DNA from: Adiantum capillus-veneris
Lineage: Eukaryota; Streptophyta; Polypodiopsida; Polypodiales; Pteridaceae
Reading direction: 5' to 3'
NCBI GenBank assembly: GCA_014529385.2
Contig: CM043963.1
Span: 99,029,912-99,093,911 of the forward strand
DNA: 64,000 bases
Positions 56,401 through 64,000 of this stretch are shown piece by piece. Below the pieces are notes generated by a model. That model was not told where the DNA came from. It saw only the letters and a program-made list of their open reading frames with translations, and did no database searches. The stretch's first letter is position 1, and every line of letters begins with the position of its first letter. The translations under genes were made by a program, and so were the position numbers.

Positions 56401-58830
56401 GTCTGTCCATGCTAAGGTTGGTCTATTGGCCATCACGCGCTTAAATACTATGCAATCCTTAGCTTGATGACCATACCTCCCGCAGGCATTGCTATGCGGA
56501 CCATAGCATACTGAGCACCATTGTTGCTCCCTTCTTGGATACATATGATTGTTTTGTGGAGCACGATTGTCTCTAAGACTCTCTTGAATGGCCTTGGTGA
56601 GATCTGCTAAAGTCATCTCATATATATTTGGCTCCTTAGCAATAGGATTTAGGGTCATTGGCTGATGCCCCGATGCTTGCAAGCTAATAGATTAGGCTCA
56701 ACAGACACTCTTTCTCCTTGAATCATTAAATTATCCTCCAATTGGATCACATTGTTGGTGACTGCTTCCCAAGTGGTGATACCTCTAATGACTAGGCCAT
56801 TGTAGATATCCTAATGTCGTAATCCCCTAATGAATCTATCAAGAAATTGATTATTATTGAAGCACTCATTTGGATTACAACAAGAATTCAAATGCTTTAA
56901 GCGACTAATAAAGTCTCTCACCGACTCTCCTTCCTCTCGTTAGGCTTTCTAGAGCTGAGAGGCTAAACCATAAAGCACTCTCTCTCGTATGTATTCTTTC
57001 AAGAATAGTCTCCTAAGAGTAGGGTAAATCATTTTTTCTTCTTCCCTTAGGGTTCTATAACAATCCCATGCCTTCCCACTTAAGGTCAGGCTTAAAGCAT
57101 TACTCTTATGCAGGTCATTGTGTTCTCCTAGAGAATCACATATTTGTTCAAACACTTCGATATTCTTTTTGACATCCACGTCTCCATTAAATTTTTGTGT
57201 GAGCTTGGCTATTTTTACTGCCTTACTTCTAGGCTCTCTATCAGGTGTGTTACGCATATTCTCAGCAATAGATCGACCGATAGGTTGAGCAAATGTTGCC
57301 AAGTCACCTAAGTGAGCAGGAACCGTGGGTGAAGGCGCTCCAGAGACTACATGTGGAGTAGGTATTGGCATTGGTCTTGGTGCATAGGAAGTCCTTGGGT
57401 TCCACGTTTGGTATAGTGTTGTGCCATGTGGTGGCCCAAAGTTCATATGTGTGGCCCTAGGCATAGCAGACGTCGGATGTGACAGTCTAATCCTAGCCGG
57501 TAGTAGGAAATAATTAAGAACTTTGATGTTGTGGTTGTGGAGTATAGGTTGTTGAAACAATGGGAGGGGTAGGGACTACATGAGGATGAGGACCCATAGG
57601 TGCATATGATTGATGCACACTTGTAGGTATTGTTGCAAGTATTGAGCTACCATGTAGCGGTGCTTTACTAACAAATGAGGTCCATGGAGTGTTTCTTGGC
57701 ATGCCCATCATTGGGGTAGGCATGGTAGCCATGGTGTCATCAAGGAAAAGATGAGTTAGACTTGGAAAAGTAAAGCTATCACTTGTGGGCTCAGATTGCA
57801 TTGAGACCCTGGCGAAACAACATATGGAGGATCCATCGGACTTACCAAGGGAGTCTCCATTTGCGATAAGGTTGGTTGTTTAGCCTTCCCTGTATCCAAG
57901 AATCTCATGAGACCCGTTGAAGGCATGTGGATCCCCTTGTTCTGTTTCTCTAGCTCAATAACCCTATGGATGACCTCACAAACTCTTTGTTGTTGATCCT
58001 CCACACTAGTAGCACCCGTTGTGGATTGTAGGACATCTAACCAACCCATGTGACAGGTGTGACCTGTGTATAGGTCGGTTAGAGTTTTCGTTTGTAGTTC
58101 GTACTCCCAGTTCTCATTTAAGAACGCTTCATCTAGGATTGAGGTGCTAGGGGTGTCCTTTGAGCTAGATGCAATGTTGCTCTCTATGGGTTGGTGGCCC
58201 TTAGTGGTTGCTAAATCAAGAGCACTCGATTGCTCTCTTAGCAAGGATATTGACATAGGGGCTTTTTCTTTTAACTCTCTTTGTTGTTCCGCCTTGCGTA
58301 AGCTCTTGATTTCCTTTTCCCTAGCTGCAATGATATAACGCTCAACTTCTTGTACTTCGGCAAGGCTTCTACCATCAGGTAATATAACCTCGGAGGGGAA
58401 TAGCTCTGAAGAGTCAGGGGGTGCAGTGAATGGAGCATTCACTGCACACTTTCCAAGAGCATGGGGTCTATGTTGGTCATGAATGGCGAATTTACTTCCC
58501 CACCCTCTCATTTACATCGTTAGCTCCATGTTTGGAGTGAGTGTCTCTACTAAAGGTTTCCTTCAAGCGGCTAAGCACGCTCGGCCCGAACCGTGGGCTC
58601 ATGGCATGCATGTCTTGGCTTGAGCTATCAGGATTAGGCATTGGGTAACCCTCCATGACGTCGTACTCAGAGGAAGAGTCACTAGCCGCTATGTTTGGGT
58701 CTTGGTTTGTACTACTTTGGGTCCCCGTCGAGGGCCCGAAATCTAAGGTAGGTGGATAATGAGAACTCGCGTAAGTCGAAATGCTCGCTAGTTGCTCCGT
58801 CTCTAGCACACGACCAGAGTGCAGATGCAT
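56400..58830 (-). pseudogene. gag: Gypsy gag, N-terminal and capsid part
   Basis: It starts MHLHSGRVLETEQ at 58,830, resembling the LRSGR start of Athila/Tat-type Gag. Acidic and Pro/Ser-rich stretches follow in shifting frames (58,511-57,756; 57,801-57,514). The retrotransposon Gag domain lies at 57,380-56,950 (KIAKLTQKFNGDVDVKKNIEVFEQI, LSLTLSGKAWDCYRTL, LFLKEYIRERVLYGL). At 56,682-56,400 a CSVCYGPHSNACGRYGHQAKDC knuckle region leads into the embedded integrase piece. At least four frame changes are needed to connect it. Confidence 0.85.
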
Positions 58831-59585
58831 ATGCCTTGGGCACCCTACAAGCGGATAACCTTGAAGATTAATCGCTTACTTTTTTAGGCGTTTTGCACCC
58901 CGTTTTTACTCGTTTTTTGATGTTTTTTAATGTTTTTTAATGTTTTTTAATGTCTTTTAATGTTTTTTAATGATCGGTTTTTGGATTAGAGCGTGTGATA
59001 GCTCGAAATGAGTGTATCGCTCAGTGCTTTATAGCACAGCGTTCGGTTACCCGAAGCTCTGTTGGTCCTCAAAAGGGTCGATTTTTACTTACGCGTGAGG
59101 CTAAAATAAGTAACTTTAAAGGGGGACTGAGGCTGAGCCTGAGCGTCAGCTTGGGCTTGGGCCTGGGGAACATTCTCAATCTCGGTTTAATCTTTAAAAT
59201 TTTATTTTTTATTTTTATTTTTTTGGATAAGGTCGTCACGGCCGTGCTGCATGCGCGAGCACACACACACCTAACCTACCTATTTACAACTAACAAAGCT
59301 ACTGTTACACACTAACATAGTACTACAGCAACTCATTAGCTAACAGATCTACTTACTGTACCTTACAAAACTAAGATTATAGCTCTACTACCTTAATTCT
59401 AACACCTTATGAATAGACAAAACACAGTACATTGCAATACCTTATTAACAAAAACAGTACACTGCAGCAAAACAAAGGTCACAAATCCTTCTCAAAACAA
59501 ACCACACACCTTCTTTCTCTACCTTTCCAACACAAACACTCACAGAAGAAGCACAGAGTGCCTCTTGAGCTTAGTGCAGGACGAT
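58831..59585. other. Gypsy 5' leader
   Basis: No coding sequence between the primer site and the gag start. A short tandem TGTTTTTTAA repeat lies at 58,920-58,972, and the A/C-rich right part contains no motif I can name. Confidence 0.6.
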
Positions 59586-59603
59586 TCCCCGACAGCGGCA
59601 CCA
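59586..59603 (-). other. Gypsy primer binding site (tRNA-Asp-like)
   Basis: The minus-strand reading TGGTGCCGCTGTCGGGGA lies four bases inside the 5' LTR. It resembles the TGGCGCCGTTG-type site matched to tRNA-Asp in many plant gypsy elements (from memory). Confidence 0.85.
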
Positions 59604-59607
59604 AAAA

Positions 59608-59837
59608 TGTGGGCGTCTGCCGCACGTATTGAAGCAAGGGCCTTGCCTAACACTGTGTGCGAGCCAATGATGGCTCCAAGCACGCAACTAGCCTTAACTA
59701 GTAAGCTCAAAGATGACGATGGCGTGTCACTCACCGCTCTACACTTGCTATCGTGGAGGATTCCTCGTCGCGAAGAAGAGGGAGCCGCCACTGCACTGCG
59801 CTCAAGCGCCTTGCCACCGTCGTGCCGCCGCAATGCT

Positions 59838-59879
<42 letters not shown>

Positions 59880-60234
59880 CGCACACACACACACACATAC
59901 ACACACACACACACTAATACACAAAAGAGACAGAGAAGGAGATGGAGCAAGAGCACTCTTCTTGCATTGCACAAATGAGAGAATCGAGTATTTTAGGTTT
60001 AGATTGACTTTTATATGGGCTTGCCTGTTCACATTTGGGCGCCCACACTTAGCCACTCTTACCGAAACATTATAGGTTCCAGTTTTAGAGTGCGCCTCTC
60101 ATCGGTGATCACTCTTATCCATTCCTACCTGATCGACAAACCCGGCCAATAACATAATACACTACTAGCGGGTCCGACAAGCTCGGCCCATGGCTACATA
60201 AAAGGTGGTCGCTTGGTGGCACCGGTGGTTAACA
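59608..60234 (-). repeat. 5' LTR of the gypsy element
   Basis: 627 bp, TGTGGGCG...GGTTAACA on the plus strand. It contains (CT)n-(CA)n at 59,841-59,914 and matches 13,944-14,566 throughout with scattered substitutions. Confidence 0.95.
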
Positions 60235-60239
60235 CAATT

Positions 60240-60319
60240 TATCCCACTCCACCTTCGATGAGAGATAGAGACTCATATATATCTACAGGTGGAGTGGGAT
60301 AAGCGGGTTAGACCACTAA

Positions 60320-60320
<1 letters not shown>
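60240..60320 (+). mobile_element. Main part of the split palindromic MITE-like element
   Basis: ATCCCACTCCACC (60,241) pairs with GGTGGAGTGGGAT (60,288-60,300), and the outer GGTTAGACCACTAAT pairs with ATTAGTGGTCCAACC at 13,925. Rejoined, it is a hairpin element of about 100 bp with arms of about 33 bases. Confidence 0.85.

Positions 60321-60355
<35 letters not shown>
60321..60355. repeat. (GT)n microsatellite
   Basis: GT repeat directly next to the MITE-like element. Confidence 0.95.
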
Positions 60356-60357
<2 letters not shown>

Positions 60358-60517
60358 TTATCTATACATATAAATGGATTGAATCACTTTCTCTTGGAAT
60401 CGTTCATATGGCATTAAAGCTTTTAGAATCATTAGTCTTATTCTTCAACCTTTGACTTGGGAAAGAAGCCTTGAATAGAATGAAAAGCTTAACACTCAAG
60501 GATGACAATGCTAGAAA

Positions 60518-60727
60518 TTGCAAAGGGTGTAGTGTGCATACAAAAAGAGGCTCTTCTCTAGTGCCTAAATGTCTTGTCTTGCATTGAAGGGAGTTGTGAG
60601 CTAAAGCCTCACTTGGATCATTATTGCAAAGGGTGTAGTGTGCATACAGAAAGGGGATCTTCTCTAGTGCCCCAATGTCCCGTCTTGCATTGAAGGGAGT
60701 GTGAGCTAAAGCCTCAGTTGGATCATC
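60518..60727. repeat. Tandem duplication of about 105 bp
   Basis: ATTGCAAAGGGTGTAGTGTG starts two adjacent similar copies (about 60,517 and 60,622), each ending CTTGGATCAT or GTTGGATCAT. No gene is seen from 60,356 to 60,960. Confidence 0.88.
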
Positions 60728-60971
60728 ATTGTGGTTCAGATTATACATGAAGGGATAGGCACACATTTTCCACATGCCTCCATAATGAAGCATAGGCCAA
60801 GGGCAAAATGTGGAGCAGCCCTCCTCCTAATTCTAGTTCGGAGATGCACATTGTTCAGCTCTATAGTTTGAATGTGTACCTCCATGGCTCCCTGCACCAA
60901 AACTTGTGGATCTCTCATCCTTAGCCTTAGCTACACGCTAGCAATATTCTAGCGTAGCTTGCAAATGTATC

Positions 60972-61113
<142 letters not shown>

Positions 61114-61278
61114 ATGCCAATGCTCTGTGAGGCTCGATCCCGTCAGAGCATGGAGCTTTGTCACACATACCTAGTACAATTCTTCTATTCTCTGATCACA
61201 ACTTGGGTGCAAAGAGAAAAAGAGAGGAGCTACCTCTTGGCATGTCCCAAGAAATAGGGCAGGTAGCATGGAGTGCAC

Positions 61279-61293
61279 CTATAGCCCCAACTG

Positions 61294-61346
<53 letters not shown>

Positions 61347-61446
61347 CTGTCGGGAGTGAAGTGAGAGAGCGTAGGAAAGAGTGACGGCGGTGGTGGCCGA
61401 GGTGAATCAAAATGTAGCAAATGCAAGCTCCACCTGTAGCCCCAAC

Positions 61447-61491
<45 letters not shown>

Positions 61492-61575
61492 TTGTCGGGA
61501 GTGAAGTGAGAGAGCATAGGAAAGAGTGATGGCGGTGGTGGCTGAGGTGAATCGAAATGTAGCAAATGCAAGCTC
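61279..61575. repeat. Tandem duplication with (GA)n in each unit
   Basis: Two copies of a unit of about 155 bp: TAGCCCCAACTGGA, (GA)n, then GTCGGGAGTGAAGTGAGAGAGC...TGTAGCAAATGCAAGCTCC. The GA runs (61,298-61,344 and 61,449-61,489) differ in length. Confidence 0.9.
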
Positions 61576-61964
61576 CCATCTGAGAAAGCCAAGGACAAGA
61601 AGTTGGTGCATGATCCCATGAGTAGCAAACCAATCCCATGATCCCATGAGTTGGTGCATGATCCCATGAGTACGAAGGAGCTGAGTGTCGAGCTTAGGTG
61701 GGTGCACAATTGAATGCCATACACAACGTGTTCCCAAGGCATATGATTGTTGAAACCGCTAATGCTTAAAGAGCTTGTTGTTGGCATACCAACTAGGCCA
61801 TGCTTGCCCTCATCTTGTTGGCGGACCAACCAAGCCATGGTTTTGCCTGCATGCCCAAGTTTGACGATGCAACTATCGAAGGCAGGAGTGGACTTTGGAG
61901 TTTGAAATGCAACACCATCTGGCAAGGCTGCAGGCTGTCAATGTGTGGAGAGCGTCGTCAGAGT

Positions 61965-61967
<3 letters not shown>

Positions 61968-62004
<37 letters not shown>

Positions 62005-62200
62005 ATGTATTGGTCGCCTCTGTCTCCACACGTTGTGTATTGGAAAGCTCTCAACTACTCCTAAGTGTGCTTGCTGCCACTGTGCGCATATTGATCAACA
62101 ACTTCTTCTTCAATAGCAGCAGAGTCAACAACTATATCGCTTCTTGATCAAAAACTTCTCCAGCATCACCCAATGGGGTAATCAAGCTCATAGTTTGGTT

Positions 62201-62282
<82 letters not shown>
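61968..62282. repeat. (CT)n at 61,968-62,000 and (TC)n-(CA)n at 62,203-62,282
   Basis: Two microsatellites separated by about 200 bp of unique sequence with no recognised gene. Confidence 0.95.
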
Positions 62283-62285
<3 letters not shown>

Positions 62286-62377
62286 GTGCTTGTGCGCGTG
62301 CACGCTTGTGCTTGTGCGTCTATTTGTGAAAGCATGTCTATGCATGATTCCTTCATTGGGTGGTTGGATACAGATCA

Positions 62378-64000
62378 ATGGATGGTGTAGACGAAAATGT
62401 CAAAGAGGATCAGACGAAGACGGGTAATGTGAAGGATCCTAAGTGGAGATGGCCTACTTGCGAGAAATGGTACTCCATGCTTGAGGGCGTATGGAAGAAG
62501 AGACAAACAACCAAGGGCAAAGGCCTTCAAGATGGACTCCAATGCCCATTTGAGGTCACTACACTCATCAAGGAAAGAAGTGAAGAGCTTTCTGAAGTTA
62601 ATGTTACAATCCATTCACTATATCTCTGCACTCAGAAGCCCAACATTGATGTCAAAGACCTCTTTGGCATATGAGACTCTCTCAAATACGAACTAAAGGA
62701 TTTCCAATCCGAGTGCAGTTCCAAAGAAGAAGCTACTGAAGATGGGATCAATTGTGTTTCTGAAGAAAGAGAAGGTTGGTCAGATTCTCACATCTTTCTT
62801 TTCTGCTCGTGACTCGCTCTCTCTTTCTGTTATATATGTGCACATGATTCACTACTTAATTTGTGTTCTGTAGGTGACAATGCGGCTGTTAATGGTAATG
62901 GTAATGCTGAGCCTGATGGAAGAGTTGTTGCCCATGGTGTTAGTGATGGTGAGGAGGAACAAACCTTCTCTTGCCTACACCTTCACCACCTGCTACGGTT
63001 TCTTGAGACGAACATTTCAAAGATGTATCTGCCAAATTCAAGTGGGTAAAGCGGGAGGGCCGTGTCTCATACAACATGCTTTGGGCCTTCCTTTCTCTGG
63101 GCGTTGAAATTTTCCATCTCTGCAACATCTTTGGTCAAGCATACCATGCTGTGATAAGTGAGAAGGGACAGTATGACCATAAAAGCTGGGCACCATATGA
63201 AAATGGGTTTAAGATCAAGCTCAAGGTCATGGACTTTAATGGCTAATGCTACCGCCACTTCAACATGACCTAAAAGATTGGTGAGTGCCGTTCACATCTT
63301 TGCATGTCTATCCATGGTCTTTCTTTCCAAGCCAAGAAAGGGAAAACATGGCGGACCACCTAGGGCAGTGTGAACAACTCTTTTACAATTATGCAATGAA
63401 GGAGCCTTTTCTGTTCATGCATTTTCATGGTTCCCTGGGCTACTACAAAAGAAATTCCAATGGATGATTTCAGTTATGTCAGGTGAATGCCGAAAAACGA
63501 GTGATGGTGGATCTACTTAGCTTGGCCAAGGAAAACCCCGATTGGCCATTGGCCAATGCACATCTGTCATCCGAGCTGCTGAGAGGCCTTGGGGAAAAGG
63601 AAACATAAGAAGCAAAATCAGAGAAGGAAAGACAACTTACTAAAGAGGAGCTTCATCAGGCACCAACAGCAGTATATGGGTTTTCTTTCAGACTGAAGAG
63701 GTGGGGCTACTTCAATGTCGCGGGTGTCCGAGAGATAACCTTTGAGGATCAAGCATATGAGCAGCTGGTGATGAAGAGTGCCAAGAAAAAAGATAAGTTA
63801 AAGGCCATTTGGACCACTTATCTATTGGAAGAGAGTGGAAGGGGTAGAGGTGTATATGTTGTGGCTCAGAAGGGTGAAGGATGTGTGGTCCTATGTTCCG
63901 GGCCCCCTGGCACAGGCAAGACCTTGATAACGGAAATGCTAGTGGAGACTCTCCATAGGCCATTGTGGGCCGTCAGTGCCTTTGAGTTGGCGTAGGAGGC
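62378..64000 (+). pseudogene. DUF7025/AAA+ ATPase family gene, decayed, runs off window
   Basis: From ATG 62,378 (MDGVDENVKEDQ) an exon continues past an in-frame TGA at 62,672 (…KYELKDFQSEC…) to a donor at about 62,774. An acceptor TTGTGTTCTGTAG ends at 62,872. The following frames shift several times: VKREGRVSYNMLWAFL and WAPYENGFKIKLKVMDFNG at 63,040-63,240, then EKRVMVDLLSLAKENPDWPL near 63,500. This layout matches the pre-AAA region (DUF7025) of a family of AAA+ ATPases. The last segment has VREITFEDQAYEQLV and the Walker A CSGPPGTGKTLITEMLVE at about 63,900, then RPLWAVSAFELA before a TAG at 63,993. Walker B lies beyond the window. With several stops it is probably a pseudogene; its normal role is unknown. 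Confidence 0.7.

Larger units (their letters stand above)
13944..60234 (-). mobile_element. Ty3/gypsy LTR retrotransposon, split by a 35-kb insertion
   Basis: LTRs of 623 bp and 627 bp bound the element. The right one is the 5' LTR, because a primer site borders it at 59,586-59,603 and gag runs leftwards from 58,830. Gag, protease and RT occupy 58.8-52.1 kb. RNase H and integrase resume at 16,628-15,286, followed by the polypurine tract (minus strand AAGAAGGGGGGCA) and the 3' LTR. The two flanks outside the LTRs rejoin into a palindromic MITE-like element, which shows that the outer LTRs belong to one insertion. Without the 35,260-bp insert the element is about 11 kb. Stops, frameshifts and an integrase-core deletion make it defective. 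Confidence 0.92.

Overview
This looks like nuclear heterochromatin from a large land-plant genome. Evidence: plant-type LTR retrotransposons primed by tRNA-iMet and a tRNA-Asp-like site, spliceosomal introns, a plant-style FCP1-like protein, many long CT/GA, CA/GT and AT microsatellites, and almost no intact genes. The DUF7869-type gene and the repeat style fit a fern or another non-seed plant, but that is inference. I see no tRNA, rRNA or CRISPR.

The window is a set of nested insertions. (1) At 3,073-8,215 a Ty1/copia element (TSD TTGTA) sits inside the LTR of a related copia in the opposite orientation (remnant 1,869-3,072 plus 8,216-8,429). (2) At 9,507-13,717 lies a minus-strand, mostly non-coding copia derivative. 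(3) A small palindromic MITE-like element (13,925-13,943 plus 60,240-60,320) was split by an ~11 kb minus-strand Ty3/gypsy element, whose LTRs are at 13,944-14,566 and 59,608-60,234. (4) That gypsy element was split between its RT and RNase H coding regions by one 35,260-bp segment, 16,694-51,953. This segment ends in inverted repeats AAGACCATATTAGGTA and is flanked by a direct ACAT duplication. Removing it and one ACAT restores the gypsy reading frame.

The 35-kb segment is the main result. I read it as a giant cargo-carrying DNA transposon of a type I do not recognise. From left to right it has: a satellite array (unit about 442 bp, motif GGACAAGTGGTGGACC on +); a decayed FCP1-like copy (19.4-20.05 kb, -); more array (20.4-24.9 kb); an FCP1-like gene and a SET-domain gene (25.6-28.2 kb, -); weak reverse-orientation repeats containing a 754-bp DNA transposon with an 8-bp TSD; a gene with a ParB-like DGQHS motif (31.1-33.8 kb, -); a long reverse-orientation array (33.8-44.7 kb); a mixed region; and a DUF7869-type gene (48.4-51.7 kb, +) that could encode its transposase. 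The two array blocks are in opposite orientation around the gene core. Most genes carry a few premature stops or frameshifts, so this copy is probably dead.

To the right of the gypsy element (60.3-64 kb) are microsatellites, short tandem duplications and a decayed AAA+ ATPase gene (DUF7025/AAA type) that runs off the window.
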